Of a stretch of DNA of 64,000 nt, positions 1 through 9,539 are shown piece after piece. The number at the start of each line of letters is the position of its first letter. Position 1 is the stretch's first letter. The notes under the pieces were generated by a model. That model saw nothing but the letters and a program-made list of their open reading frames with translations. It was not told where the DNA came from and searched no databases. Source of the DNA: D2472 sp964275585 (GTDB taxonomy: Bacteria; Pseudomonadota; Gammaproteobacteria; Magnimaribacterales; D2472); contig CAXYCJ010000015.1 of the NCBI GenBank assembly GCA_964275585.1, positions 62,001 through 126,000 of the forward strand, read 5' to 3'. A program made the position numbers and the translations under genes.

Positions 1-457
1 TTTTCATCTCCATTAGACCGGCTTGCTTGTCAGTAAAGTTACGAAGTCCAAACCCAATAGTTACCAAATCAAATACACTATCTTGATAGGGAAGCACTTC
101 TCCTGAAGCAAGAGCAAAAGAACAGTTTCGATAGAAATTTTCATTAATTGCTCTCTCCTTACCAAGGGCGAGCATTGACTCATTAATATCGGTAACATGT
201 ATTTTAGAGGACGCAAATTTTTGGCTAATTAATTTTGGAATATCAGCAGTTCCGCTTGCAATATCTAGTACTATTCCATTTTCTGATAATCCTGAGAGTT
301 CCAACAGCATTCTTTTCCAAAGTCGATGCATACCAAATGACATGACATCATTCATTAAGTCATATTCTTCTGCCACTGAATGAAAGACATTACCAACTTT
401 TTTAGCCTTTTCTGCCTTACTTACCTCTTCGAAACCAAAATATGTTTTATTGCTCAT
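1..457 (-). CDS. ubiE: Ubiquinone/menaquinone biosynthesis C-methyltransferase UbiE (partial)
   Basis: This is the N-terminal about 150 codons of a SAM-dependent C-methyltransferase of ubiquinone synthesis; the rest lies beyond the left edge. The protein starts MSNKTYFGFEEV and carries the UbiE signature YDLMNDVMSFGMHRLWK near residues 33-49, followed by the SAM-binding motif LDIASGTADIP and then GFGLRNFTDK. The start codon overlaps the stop of rsgA in an ATGA arrangement (454-457), so the two genes are probably co-transcribed and translationally coupled. With ubiH at 18.7 kb this points to aerobic quinone synthesis. Identification rests on family motifs and is firm; only the length is unknown. 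Confidence 0.93.
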   Translation of the reverse strand, partial: MSNKTYFGFEEVSKAEKAKKVGNVFHSVAEEYDLMNDVMSFGMHRLWKRMLLELSGLSENGIVLDIASGTADIPKLISQKFASSKIHVTDINESMLALGKERAINENFYRNCSFALASGEVLPYQDSVFDLVTIGFGLRNFTDKQAGLMEMK

Positions 458-1344
458 GAATTTACTGCGCTATTTAAAGTCATAAAATTATTGTAACGAC
501 TTTGCTCAATATCACCATTATTTAAGCCATCCATAATCGCACAACCCTCATCATCCTGATGCCCACATTTTGGAAAAACGCACTTTAAAGCAAAATCATT
601 AATTTCCTTAAACCCAGCAAGAATCTCTGCATGACTTAAGTGCTCTATTCCAATATCCCTGACACCTGGCGAATCAATAACTTTCATTTTATTATTTATT
701 TCATATAGCGTTGAAACTGAGGTTGTATGAACCCCTTGATTGTTTGATAACTCCTTAGATAAAATTTGAGCTCCAGTTAATGCAGAGGTTAGAGTTGATT
801 TACCAGAGCCAGAGTTTCCAACAAATATGCTAGTTTGATTGCTGAGATAAGCTTCCAACTCTTTTAAATTTGTTTGCAATTTTGCCGAGATTGTAAATGA
901 AGGCACTGCTACACTTTCATAAAGATTTTTGAGAGTGCTAAATGCATCATCTGGTAAAGTATCAATTTTATTAAAAATGATAAATGGCTGAATGCCAGAT
1001 TGACGAGAAATAACGATCCACTTATCAATAAACTCTAGGCTTGTCTTGGGGTTAAATGTTACTAAAATCCCGATATGTGAAATATTTGCGGCTACAGCTT
1101 TTTTCACCCTATCTTTAGACTTATAAAGAGCAGTCTCACGATTTAAGCGTTTTATAATCATTGCCTGACAGTCATCTAGATCATCTAATTGCTCTATGAT
1201 GACGAAATCACCAACCACTAAATCAATCCTGCCTTGAATTTGACATTTAAAAGTTTGGTTCTCTCCAGCTACCTTGCATGTGTTAGAGTAGAACTCAATA
1301 ATTTGACCAGTTTGAACTTTTGACATCTTGGGCTCAAAATACAC
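454..1344 (-). CDS. rsgA: Ribosome small-subunit-dependent GTPase A (RsgA/YjeQ)
   Basis: RsgA is a circularly permuted GTPase that acts late in 30S subunit maturation. An OB-fold occupies roughly residues 10-80. The G motifs come in permuted order: NKID (G4) at 125-128, GNSGSGKS (G1) at 176-183 and DSPG (G3) at 224-227. The C-terminal zinc knuckle is C255, C260, H262 and C268. A second methionine at position 1326 (MSKVQTG) fits the usual family N-terminus better than the one at 1344, so the first six residues may be untranslated. The gene is divergent from orn, 24 bp away, the same neighbourhood as in many gammaproteobacteria, and overlaps ubiE downstream. Confidence 0.95.
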   Translation of the reverse strand: MYFEPKMSKVQTGQIIEFYSNTCKVAGENQTFKCQIQGRIDLVVGDFVIIEQLDDLDDCQAMIIKRLNRETALYKSKDRVKKAVAANISHIGILVTFNPKTSLEFIDKWIVISRQSGIQPFIIFNKIDTLPDDAFSTLKNLYESVAVPSFTISAKLQTNLKELEAYLSNQTSIFVGNSGSGKSTLTSALTGAQILSKELSNNQGVHTTSVSTLYEINNKMKVIDSPGVRDIGIEHLSHAEILAGFKEINDFALKCVFPKCGHQDDEGCAIMDGLNNGDIEQSRYNNFMTLNSAVNS

Positions 1345-1368
1345 TATAGTTAAAATTTAACAACTTCT

Positions 1369-1914
1369 ATGTCTATTCAAAAATCAAACCAAAATCTTAT
1401 CTGGATAGATCTAGAGATGACGGGGCTTGATCCTGAAAAAGAAAGAATCATAGAAATGGCTACCATTATCACAGATAGCAATCTTACCATTGTTGCCGAA
1501 GGACCCAATTTAGTTATACATCAATCAAAAGAATTAATAGCAAATATGGATGAATGGAATACCAATCAACATGGAAGCACTGGTCTTACTAAAGCTGTTT
1601 CTGAAAGTAGCCTGACAGAGCAAGAAGCAGAGATTAAAACCTTAGAATTTATTTCAAAATATGTAGGTAATAAAAGATCGCCTATGTGTGGCAATACAGT
1701 CTCCCATGACAGACGATTTTTAGCTAAATATATGCCCAGCGTAGAATCTTATTTCCATTACAGGCATATAGATGTTTCGTCTGTTAAAGAATTAATTTCT
1801 AGATGGATGAATGATGCTCAAACGTTTGAAAAAAATGGATCACATAGAGCTAAAGATGACATCATAGACTCAATTAATGAGCTAAAGTTTTATAAACACA
1901 TGCTCTTTGATTAA
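1369..1914 (+). CDS. orn: Oligoribonuclease
   Basis: Oligoribonuclease is a 3'-to-5' exonuclease that degrades di- to pentaribonucleotides at the end of mRNA decay. At 181 residues it has the usual length. The DEDDh residues are visible: D14 and E16 in IDLEMTGLDPE, D114 in SHDRRF, H159 and D163 in HRAKDD. The gene is divergent from rsgA and its last four bases overlap the convergent phosphatase gene, so little or no room exists for a dedicated terminator. Confidence 0.97.
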   Translation: MSIQKSNQNLIWIDLEMTGLDPEKERIIEMATIITDSNLTIVAEGPNLVIHQSKELIANMDEWNTNQHGSTGLTKAVSESSLTEQEAEIKTLEFISKYVGNKRSPMCGNTVSHDRRFLAKYMPSVESYFHYRHIDVSSVKELISRWMNDAQTFEKNGSHRAKDDIIDSINELKFYKHMLFD

Positions 1915-3527
1915 CCTTTCTTCTTTTCTATGACTAGTTTGTTTTTTTGAACTTTAAATATTTGGGTTGAAGAAATAGTTGAATCTACTTTTTGAAGTTC
2001 TTTTATAAAATTAAATTTTGCTTCCATTTGATCCTTTCCAAACTCTAGAGTTAAGTATCCTCTATGCTCAGGGTCCATCCAAGTTAGCTCTGAATTTATT
2101 TGAACAATTTCATCAGCAAACTGTTTTTTATCTATTTTTATTGCATCAGTAATGCCGGGTGAAGAAACTGACGGCGCAGCTAATTCAATTCCAATTTTTT
2201 GACCTGCAGAATTAGTTAGCTCAGAAACCCATGCATTATGAGTATCCCCAGCCAAACTGATAAAGTCTGTATTTGATTCTTGCATCACATCATAAAGTTT
2301 TTTTCGTTCGGCAGGATAGCCATCCCATGCATCTAGATTGGATGGGATGCCTAACCCAAGAAATTTAAGATAGGGCTTAAGAAAGGATGGGACATCCTCT
2401 TTTTTTAGCATCTTTGTTAGGTCTGGAAATTTTAATTTAGTCATCAGGACTTGTTGACCTAGTATGGTCCAATCAAATTTTTCAGAGTTAACTTTATTTT
2501 TTATCCAAGCCAACTGCTCCGTACCCAAGAGATTCCTCTTTGTGGAATTTAAATCACTATAAAAACTTGCTTTATTAAATCCTGATTCACTTAAATAGTC
2601 CTTTGGTTGTATTTGTCTATCCCGTTGAAACTGCCTTGTATCTAGCATAAGTAACTGGATAAATTTACCTACTTTGAATTCACGAAATATTTTTCTTTTG
2701 TTCTTTTGTTCTCTGATAGGCATCCATTCATGGTATGCACGAATTGCCGCCGCTCTTCTGGAAAAAAAATCCCCCTCTGAACCATCTATTGAATGATTCT
2801 CAGCTCCTTTCTTCCAGGTGTCATTAGCAAATTCATGATCATCCCAGACAGCAACCAAAGGAGCATTTTTATGCAGTGCCTTAGACCCCTCATCTAATTT
2901 ATATTGAGCATGACGCATTCGGTAATCTGACAATGTAATCATTTCATGTGAAGGACTTGGAACTCGACCCAATTTTTCTGCATTTGTTGTTCCATACCCC
3001 CCCATAGGGTATTCGTATAAGTAGTCACCAAGATGAAGCCATAGATCCAGTTCACTTTTCTCTGCTGCTGCTTGATAAGCATTAAAAAAACCAGCCGGAA
3101 AATTACTGCAGCTAAAAACCCCTAATTTAATTTTATTAATATCAGTTGCTAAAGTCTTAGTTCTTCCTACATCTGACATAGAGCTTTGAGAGTTAAACCT
3201 ATAAAAAAAAGTATCACCAGAGTTCAATATATTCTTAATAGAAAAATCATATTTAATCGTATAGTCCGACAATGAATTTGTCCTCAAGGTTTTGGAAAAA
3301 ACCACTGAGGTAAAATTTTTATTAGATGAAACCTCTAACTTGACTGCAATAGGACCAGGTTTTTCAGGAGTTACCCTTGTCCACAATATAACTCGGTCGC
3401 TTAGAGGATCTCCACTAGCGACCCCGTGTTTAAAAAAAACGTTATTTTTATTGCAACCTCCATTGATAGTTGCAGTTAAACCTATGGCAGTAAGGGATGA
3501 TACTTTGAGCGCCTGACGTCTCTTCAT
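1911..3527 (-). CDS. phoD: PhoD-family alkaline phosphatase, Tat-exported lipoprotein
   Basis: This 538-residue protein matches the PhoD family of calcium/iron-dependent phosphatases and phosphodiesterases that release phosphate from organic esters outside the cytoplasm. The N-terminus KRRQALKVSS is a twin-arginine type signal and ends in a lipobox-like INGGC at about 21-25, so export as a folded, lipid-anchored protein is likely. The N-terminal domain motif HGVASGDPLSDRVILWTRV is followed by metallophosphatase motifs HLGDYLYEY, WDDHEFAND, LDTRQFQRD and LAGDTHNAW. It stands alone, convergent with orn. No Pho box was recognised upstream. Exact substrate cannot be told from sequence. Confidence 0.9.
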   Translation of the reverse strand: MKRRQALKVSSLTAIGLTATINGGCNKNNVFFKHGVASGDPLSDRVILWTRVTPEKPGPIAVKLEVSSNKNFTSVVFSKTLRTNSLSDYTIKYDFSIKNILNSGDTFFYRFNSQSSMSDVGRTKTLATDINKIKLGVFSCSNFPAGFFNAYQAAAEKSELDLWLHLGDYLYEYPMGGYGTTNAEKLGRVPSPSHEMITLSDYRMRHAQYKLDEGSKALHKNAPLVAVWDDHEFANDTWKKGAENHSIDGSEGDFFSRRAAAIRAYHEWMPIREQKNKRKIFREFKVGKFIQLLMLDTRQFQRDRQIQPKDYLSESGFNKASFYSDLNSTKRNLLGTEQLAWIKNKVNSEKFDWTILGQQVLMTKLKFPDLTKMLKKEDVPSFLKPYLKFLGLGIPSNLDAWDGYPAERKKLYDVMQESNTDFISLAGDTHNAWVSELTNSAGQKIGIELAAPSVSSPGITDAIKIDKKQFADEIVQINSELTWMDPEHRGYLTLEFGKDQMEAKFNFIKELQKVDSTISSTQIFKVQKNKLVIEKKKG

Positions 3528-3589
3528 AAAGAGATACTAACAGCGTTTTCAAAAGAGTGACAATAATTCAAGTGTAAATTTTTTTAAGA

Positions 3590-3916
3590 CTAATCTTGCT
3601 TATTGACGGGCTGAATATTCATTGGGAAAGGGGTAACTTGGCTTTTGTTTTGTTTAATCTTTGCTTCTCCTGATTCAATCACTTCATCGACACGAATCAC
3701 AGAATTAATTGGAATATATGATCTTTCTACGTTCTTGAACTCTTTTTCTAGTTTTTCAGATGATGGGTCAACTACTAGCTGTTTATTTTGATTGAATATA
3801 TACTCTTCCACCTCTATGAAGCCATACATGTCACTTTGATAAATTTGTTTAGCAAAAACTTCGTATATTTCACCAAGCTGCATAAAAATTATTTTATATG
3901 TGGTCTTTTTAGTCAT
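3590..3916 (-). CDS. DUF1820 family protein
   Basis: This 108-residue protein matches the DUF1820 family, a small cytosolic protein of unknown function found next to miaB in many gammaproteobacteria. The recognisable core is the stretch around YEVFAKQIYQSDMYGFIEVEE (residues 18-38) and a later SYIPINSVIRVDEV. No signal peptide, membrane segment or catalytic motif is visible. The start codon at 3914-3916 lies only 10 bp from the divergent miaB start, so the promoters of the two genes must overlap each other or the neighbouring coding sequence. Confidence 0.88.
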   Translation of the reverse strand: MTKKTTYKIIFMQLGEIYEVFAKQIYQSDMYGFIEVEEYIFNQNKQLVVDPSSEKLEKEFKNVERSYIPINSVIRVDEVIESGEAKIKQNKSQVTPFPMNIQPVNKQD

Positions 3917-3926
3917 AATTAGATAT

Positions 3927-5267
3927 ATGGGTACAAAACTTTATATTAAAACCTATGGTTGTCAAATGAATGAATATGACAGTCAAAAAACTTTGGAAAT
4001 TCTTAAGCAAGATCCAACTATTGAAGAAACCTCTCATCCTGAAGATGCAGATATTATTCTTTTAAATACTTGCTCTATAAGAGCAAAGGCTGAAGAAAAG
4101 GTTTATTCAGAGCTTGGAAGGTTAAGAAAACTGAAAATGCAAAACCCAAACTTAAAGATTGGCGTTGGAGGATGCGTTGCCTCACAAGAAGGAAAAAATA
4201 TCTTTAAACGCGCTCCATATGTTGATCTAATTTTTGGACCACAAACTATTCATAAAGTACCCTCACTACTGTCAGAAACAAATAAAATTCAAGCTGTTGA
4301 TGTATCTTTCCCAATTGAAGAAAAATTTGATGCTTTGCCTCAACCAGAGGCAACTGGAACTTCAAGCTTTGTTTCTATTATGGAGGGCTGCTCGAAATAC
4401 TGCTCATTTTGTGTTGTGCCATACACTCGTGGAGATGAGATAAGCAGAAAGCCTGAGCAAATATTTGATGAAGTAGCAAGATTAGTAGAGCAAGGAGCTT
4501 CAGAGATTGTTTTTGTTGGTCAAAATGTCAATGCTTACAAATATACATTGAATGGAAGAATCCTTGGTTTATCAGACCTGATAGAGGTTTGCGGAGAAAT
4601 ACTAGGGGTTGAAAGGATTAGATATACAACCTCCCACCCATTGGACATGACGGATGATTTAATAGCTGTATATGGCCATGTTCCTCAACTGGTTAGCCAT
4701 CTTCACCTTCCCGTCCAATCTGGTTCAAATAATATTTTAACAAAAATGAAAAGGAATTATTCTAGAGAGACATATATTGAGGTTGTCGAGAAGCTGATTC
4801 AGATTCGACCTAATATTAAAATCTCTTCTGATTTTATTATTGGTTTTCCAGGCGAAACAGATAAAGATTTCCAACAAACTATGAATTTAATTGATGAGGT
4901 AAAGTTTGATGCTTCATTTAGTTTCATTTACTCCGCGAGACCTGGCACCCCAGCATCAAAATTAGAAGATATCACCCCATTAATTGAGAAAAAAGAAAGA
5001 TTAAACATTCTGCAGGGTCGGATTGATGAATTGCAAAACTATTACAGTAATAGTTTGGCTGGGACTATTCAGCGGTGCTTAGTAACTGGGGTCTCTAAAA
5101 AGAATATCAATCAATTACAAGCCAGGACAGAATGTAACCGAGTGGTAAATTTTGACTTCCAAAATATTAATATTCTAGGTAAATTAGTAGATATTAATAT
5201 TACACAAGCATACCAACGTTCTTTAGTTGGAAAAATTTTAGAGTCAGAGGAACTGCAGTCAGCATAA
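3927..5267 (+). CDS. miaB: tRNA-2-methylthio-N6-dimethylallyladenosine synthase MiaB
   Basis: MiaB is a radical-SAM methylthiotransferase that converts i6A37 to ms2i6A37 in tRNAs reading U-starting codons. The N-terminal UPF0004 domain has the three auxiliary-cluster cysteines C12, C49 and C83, and the radical-SAM triad is C155, C159 and C162 in CSKYCSFC. A TRAM domain ends the protein. I chose the ATG at 3927 (MGTKLYIKTYGCQMN) because family members begin there; an in-frame ATG at 3900 would overlap the divergent DUF1820 gene and add nine unusual residues. The phoH-like gene begins directly after the stop codon. Confidence 0.97.
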   Translation: MGTKLYIKTYGCQMNEYDSQKTLEILKQDPTIEETSHPEDADIILLNTCSIRAKAEEKVYSELGRLRKLKMQNPNLKIGVGGCVASQEGKNIFKRAPYVDLIFGPQTIHKVPSLLSETNKIQAVDVSFPIEEKFDALPQPEATGTSSFVSIMEGCSKYCSFCVVPYTRGDEISRKPEQIFDEVARLVEQGASEIVFVGQNVNAYKYTLNGRILGLSDLIEVCGEILGVERIRYTTSHPLDMTDDLIAVYGHVPQLVSHLHLPVQSGSNNILTKMKRNYSRETYIEVVEKLIQIRPNIKISSDFIIGFPGETDKDFQQTMNLIDEVKFDASFSFIYSARPGTPASKLEDITPLIEKKERLNILQGRIDELQNYYSNSLAGTIQRCLVTGVSKKNINQLQARTECNRVVNFDFQNINILGKLVDINITQAYQRSLVGKILESEELQSA

Positions 5268-6245
5268 ATGCAAGAAATTGATCAAGGGCTAACCCAACTT
5301 CAGCTAGAGCCAGCAAATACCAAAAATCTAAAAGCCTTTGTGGGTGAGCTGAATGGGAATATTAAAATTCTTGAAAAAGGATTTGGTGTCAAAATTTTTC
5401 AGAACGGCAATAAGGTTAGCATCTCTGGCAATCAAGAAGATATTCAAAAAGCCTCAAATGCAATAAATGACTTGTATGCGTCTACAACAAAGGGCATTGA
5501 AATATCACGAGAAATAATACAAATGGCAATCAACAATAACGAGGAGTTGGAGCCTGAGGTGATTGCTCCAGATGGAATTGAATATATTATCAAAGCGCCA
5601 AAAAAAGTTATCAAGCCTAGAGGAAAAAATCAAAACGATTATTTGGCTAGGATGAGTTCATATGAAGTAAATTTTGGAGTTGGACCTGCAGGCACTGGAA
5701 AAACTTATCTTGCAGTTGCCAAGGCCGTAGAAATGCTCATTTCAGAAAAAGTAAAGAAGATTATTTTAATTCGACCTGCTGTTGAGGCTGGAGAGAAGCT
5801 AGGGTTTTTACCAGGTGATTTATCTCAAAAGGTAGATCCGTATTTAAGGCCTTTATATGATGCCTTATATGAAATGTTGGGATTTGAACAAGTTGCAAGG
5901 TTGCTTGAGAAAGAGATTTTAGAAGTAGCTCCACTTGCATACTTGCGTGGCCGGACGCTTAATAACTCCTTTATCATCATGGATGAAAGCCAAAATACTA
6001 CAGTTGATCAAATGAAGATGTTTTTGACTAGGATGGGTTTTGGCTCTTATGCAATCATCAATGGAGATATGACGCAAATTGATCTTCCTAAACACATAGA
6101 ATCTGGTCTCAAACATGGCTTAAAGGTTTTAGAAGGGGTCGACGGCATTGGGTTTACCTTTTTTAGCTCGAAAGATGTGGTCCGACACCCTCTTGTAAGA
6201 AAAATAGTTGATGCTTATGAGGCTTTTGATAAAGAGAAGACTTGA
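5268..6245 (+). CDS. ybeZ: PhoH-like ATPase (YbeZ)
   Basis: This is a PhoH-family P-loop ATPase of 325 residues, the partner of YbeY in ribosome and RNA quality control. A KH-like N-terminal part precedes Walker A GPAGTGKT at 139-146 and Walker B FIIMDESQN near 235-243. It starts at the base after the miaB stop codon and overlaps ybeY by four bases, so the miaB-ybeZ-ybeY string is one tightly coupled unit. Confidence 0.95.
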   Translation: MQEIDQGLTQLQLEPANTKNLKAFVGELNGNIKILEKGFGVKIFQNGNKVSISGNQEDIQKASNAINDLYASTTKGIEISREIIQMAINNNEELEPEVIAPDGIEYIIKAPKKVIKPRGKNQNDYLARMSSYEVNFGVGPAGTGKTYLAVAKAVEMLISEKVKKIILIRPAVEAGEKLGFLPGDLSQKVDPYLRPLYDALYEMLGFEQVARLLEKEILEVAPLAYLRGRTLNNSFIIMDESQNTTVDQMKMFLTRMGFGSYAIINGDMTQIDLPKHIESGLKHGLKVLEGVDGIGFTFFSSKDVVRHPLVRKIVDAYEAFDKEKT

Positions 6246-6688
6246 GCCTTAACGTTATTACAGAACATCCCGATAAGTTTTCTAAAGGATTGCTTAATAA
6301 ATTATCCTTGCTATCAAATCAAATTCTGCATGACTATGAAAAACATGACCTTGAAATTAACTTAAAGCTTATCTCTTCTGAGGAAATGATAATTTTAAAT
6401 GAAACCTTTAGGCAGAAATCAGCTGATACTAATCTTTTGGCCTTTCCTGCAGATCCAGCGAGCATTAATTTTACTAAAGAGCTTGGCGATATTGCGATAT
6501 GCATACCTTTTATGGAGTCTGAGGCTTCAGCCCTGGATATAGACCTAGACAATCATATGATGCACCTAGTGGCCCATGGAGTACTGCATTTGCTAGGGTT
6601 TGACCACATAAATGAAAAAGATGCTAATCTAATGGAATCCCATGAGATTAACTATTTAAAAAATTTCAATATAGCTAATCCATACTAA
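6242..6688 (+). CDS. ybeY: Endoribonuclease YbeY (16S rRNA maturation)
   Basis: YbeY is a zinc-dependent endoribonuclease needed for 16S rRNA 3'-end processing and 70S quality control. The zinc motif HGVLHLLGFDH is complete, with H112, H116 and H122. The open frame begins with a TTG codon at 6242 that overlaps the preceding stop as TTGA, which suggests termination-reinitiation coupling to ybeZ and a low, stoichiometric translation rate. Length of 148 residues is normal. Confidence 0.95.
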   Translation: MSLNVITEHPDKFSKGLLNKLSLLSNQILHDYEKHDLEINLKLISSEEMIILNETFRQKSADTNLLAFPADPASINFTKELGDIAICIPFMESEASALDIDLDNHMMHLVAHGVLHLLGFDHINEKDANLMESHEINYLKNFNIANPY

Positions 6689-6690
6689 CT

Positions 6691-7536
6691 ATGACGAATA
6701 CTGAAAACACTAAAGATCAGCCTCCCTCGAGCCTTTTAAACAAAATTAAAAGATTTTTTACGATCAAACCCTCAAGTCTTGATGATGTATCTTTGCTTTT
6801 AAAAGATGCCCTGTCTTCACGATTGATAGATAAAGAAGCTCAATTTATTGCAGAAAGGGCAATACGCTTAGGCGACACTACAGTGAAAGAAATTATGATA
6901 CCAAGGGTTGAAATGGTTACTCTGACCTCTGAAGAAGAGCCTAATGCCTTGATTACCCGAATTATTGAGTCAGGTCATTCAAGGTATCCAGTTCTAGGGG
7001 CAACGAAGAACGAGGTAAGAGGTATTTTATTAGCAAAAGATCTACTTACTATTCTCAACAAAGATCTAGAACATTTTCATCTTAAAAACTTTATTAGGGA
7101 TATTAAGATTGTTCCAGAAAGCAAAAAAGCAGATTCTTTGCTCGAGGAATTTAAAAAAGATCGATCTCATATGGCTGTTGTCATAGATGAATATGGAACC
7201 ATATCTGGCTTAGTCACAATTGAAGATATTTTAGAAGAACTGGTAGGTGAGATTGAGGATGAGCATGATTCAGAAGATTTAGATGATTTAATTCAGGTTA
7301 GCGAGTTTGAATATATTGCAGATGCAACATTAGAGCTTTCAATTTTTGAAGAAAAATTTGAAAAAGACTTTGGCGATATTGATGCAGAAACGCTTGCTGG
7401 ATTATTTATAAACCAGCTAGGGCTTTTACCCAAGGTTGGCGACAAGATTGATCTCGATAATATGATACTTTCAATCACAGCTGCCGACAAAAGAAAAGTA
7501 AAAAAAATTGGCATCACTATTAAAACAAATATATAA
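6691..7536 (+). CDS. corC: CorC/YbeX-family CBS-domain protein
   Basis: This 281-residue protein has the CorC/HlyC arrangement: a short N-terminal lead, two CBS domains between about residues 65 and 195 (IMIPRVEMV and later VVIDEYGTISGLVTIEDILEELVGEI), an acidic linker, and a transporter-associated domain to the end. There is no DUF21 membrane domain, so it is the soluble YbeX type, linked to magnesium/cobalt homeostasis and, in E. coli, to ribosome metabolism. It sits between ybeY and lnt as in other gammaproteobacteria. Its 3' end overlaps the lnt reading frame by 29 bp. Confidence 0.93.
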   Translation: MTNTENTKDQPPSSLLNKIKRFFTIKPSSLDDVSLLLKDALSSRLIDKEAQFIAERAIRLGDTTVKEIMIPRVEMVTLTSEEEPNALITRIIESGHSRYPVLGATKNEVRGILLAKDLLTILNKDLEHFHLKNFIRDIKIVPESKKADSLLEEFKKDRSHMAVVIDEYGTISGLVTIEDILEELVGEIEDEHDSEDLDDLIQVSEFEYIADATLELSIFEEKFEKDFGDIDAETLAGLFINQLGLLPKVGDKIDLDNMILSITAADKRKVKKIGITIKTNI

Positions 7537-8986
7537 GCGCCCTCTTTTTGAGTATTTAATGCTAGGCATTATTGGTGCATCTAGTTTTCTTGCCTTTAGT
7601 CCATTTAATTTCAAGCTGCTTCTAGTTTTAACTCATGCATTTCTTTTTCATTCTGTGTTCTCCTCTAATTCATTGCTGGGTGCTTTTAAGCGTTCAATTG
7701 CATGGGGGCTAGGCTACTGGTTAGGAGGAGCAGGATGGTTAATTGTGAGTATTCACTATTATGGTAATACTAGTATTTATATAGCTTTTATAATAATTGT
7801 ATTAATGGCCTGCTTGCTTTCCTTGGTATTTATTGGTCCCATTTGCTTCTTAAAACTAGTCGGTCGAACAAATAATTTTTTAACGCATTCAATTTTATGT
7901 GCTGGAGTTTTAACAATAATTGAATTGCTTAGATTTTTCTTATTTGGCGGGTTTCCTTGGCTGTTGCCAGGCTTAATTTTCACCGATACCATCGGCCAGG
8001 ATTTAATTCCAATTTTAGGAGTATATGGCGGTTCTTTTATAATTTATTTTGTGTCTTTATTGATAGCAAGTAGCTATCAAAATAAGAATTATGCCCGAGC
8101 TCTGATTAGCATTTGTTTTTTAATAGTTTTTTATCCACATCCTGGATATAACAACCCTCCCCTAGAAGATGGCATGAAAATTGCAATTATTCAACCGTCA
8201 TTAGACCCCTTTAAAAAGTATGCAGAAGCTTCCCAAAGATCTATAGAGGATACCCTTATAGATTTAAGTAATTCGCAAACCGATGTTGATCTTTTAATAT
8301 GGCCTGAATCCCCGTTACCTTATTTAAATTCTAGCCAGCAAATGAGTAGGTTGCTCCAAAGAACCAATGAATATCCCATAATTCTGTCTGGTGGCTGGAA
8401 ATATAAAGATGGCAATCTTCAAAATGTCATGGGTATATTAGGAGGTGATGTAACCTACGCCAAAAGACACTTGGTAATGTTTGGAGAATATATACCTTTT
8501 GAAAGTTTTTTTAGGGGGATAATAGAATTCTTTGACATGCCTATGTCAAATATAACGCCAGGAAAAAGGAATCAAGACATGCTTTCTATTAATGGAAAGC
8601 AAATTCTTGGCTTGATTTGTTTTGACGTTGCATTTCCCTTATCCTTTATACATAAGGCTAAAACAGCAGATTTCATAGTTAATATCAGTAATGATACTTG
8701 GTTTGGGAGTTCTTATGGCCCTTATCAGCACCTTCAAATTGTAAGAGCTCGTGCTCTAGAGCTAAATAAGTGGATTGCACGAGGCACTTCTGATGGAATA
8801 TCAACAATTGTTGATAATAAAGGAACTATTGTTTCTAAATTGGATAAAGGTTCGCAGGGTGTTCTACTTGGAACAATTTATATACAAAAAAAAGAATCTT
8901 ATTTCGTTAAATATGGATATTTAATTGTACCTATTCTTTCTTTTATTTTGATGCTTCTATCTTTTATATTAAGATTAAGAGAATGA
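7508..8986 (+). CDS. lnt: Apolipoprotein N-acyltransferase
   Basis: Lnt adds the third acyl chain to outer-membrane lipoproteins at the periplasmic face of the inner membrane. About six hydrophobic segments fill residues 13-210, followed by a nitrilase domain with the catalytic triad E267 (WPESP), K319 (AKRHLVMFGEY) and C371 (LICFDVAFP). The frame opens with TTG at 7508; the first ATG is at 7559 and would remove the basic lead before the first membrane helix, so the TTG start is preferred but not certain. It ends in an ATGA overlap with the L,D-transpeptidase gene. Confidence 0.94.
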   Translation: MASLLKQIYKRPLFEYLMLGIIGASSFLAFSPFNFKLLLVLTHAFLFHSVFSSNSLLGAFKRSIAWGLGYWLGGAGWLIVSIHYYGNTSIYIAFIIIVLMACLLSLVFIGPICFLKLVGRTNNFLTHSILCAGVLTIIELLRFFLFGGFPWLLPGLIFTDTIGQDLIPILGVYGGSFIIYFVSLLIASSYQNKNYARALISICFLIVFYPHPGYNNPPLEDGMKIAIIQPSLDPFKKYAEASQRSIEDTLIDLSNSQTDVDLLIWPESPLPYLNSSQQMSRLLQRTNEYPIILSGGWKYKDGNLQNVMGILGGDVTYAKRHLVMFGEYIPFESFFRGIIEFFDMPMSNITPGKRNQDMLSINGKQILGLICFDVAFPLSFIHKAKTADFIVNISNDTWFGSSYGPYQHLQIVRARALELNKWIARGTSDGISTIVDNKGTIVSKLDKGSQGVLLGTIYIQKKESYFVKYGYLIVPILSFILMLLSFILRLRE

Positions 8987-9516
8987 AGAATTTATTTATA
9001 GTAAATATCATGTTTTGGTCTATAACGCTTGATGCATCGGTATCTATAGATATAGAGATTTCCTCTCAACGCTTATTTTTAAAAGAAAATGATCAAATTA
9101 TTAGAAGTTTCCCAATTTCTAGCTCTGCATTCGGAGAAGGCCAGGTAGAAAACTCCTTTCAAACCCCTTACGGAAAGCATAAGATTAATACCAAAATAGG
9201 AACGAATGTTCCTAAAAATGAATTTTTTATCAGTAGAGAGCATATACCTCAATCAGCAACTATTATTCATAAAGCAGTTGACTCCAAAGATGATTTTATT
9301 ACCTCGCGGATAATGTGGCTAGAAGGAGAAGAAGAGGGCTTAAATAAAGGGGGCTCTGTAGATTCTTTCAGGAGGTATATATACATACATGGCACTCATG
9401 AAGAGGGACTTATAGGCCAAAAGGCCTCCCATGGATGCATCAGAATGCTCAACCATGACGTAATTGAGCTATTTGAACTCGTTTCTGAAGATACAGTAGT
9501 AAATATCCTCTACTAA
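8983..9516 (+). CDS. L,D-transpeptidase (YkuD domain), secreted
   Basis: The 177-residue protein has a YkuD L,D-transpeptidase domain, which cross-links peptidoglycan or attaches proteins to it using a catalytic cysteine. The motif is intact: H136 in YIHGTH, then SHGCIRM with S149, H150 and C152. A hydrophobic N-terminus (about residues 1-18) serves as a signal peptide or anchor. Translation overlaps the lnt stop by four bases. Linking this gene to lnt in one transcript puts two envelope-assembly enzymes at the end of the ybe operon. Confidence 0.9.
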   Translation: MKNLFIVNIMFWSITLDASVSIDIEISSQRLFLKENDQIIRSFPISSSAFGEGQVENSFQTPYGKHKINTKIGTNVPKNEFFISREHIPQSATIIHKAVDSKDDFITSRIMWLEGEEEGLNKGGSVDSFRRYIYIHGTHEEGLIGQKASHGCIRMLNHDVIELFELVSEDTVVNILY

Positions 9517-9539
9517 TAAAAGGCTTTAGGACGGGGGGG

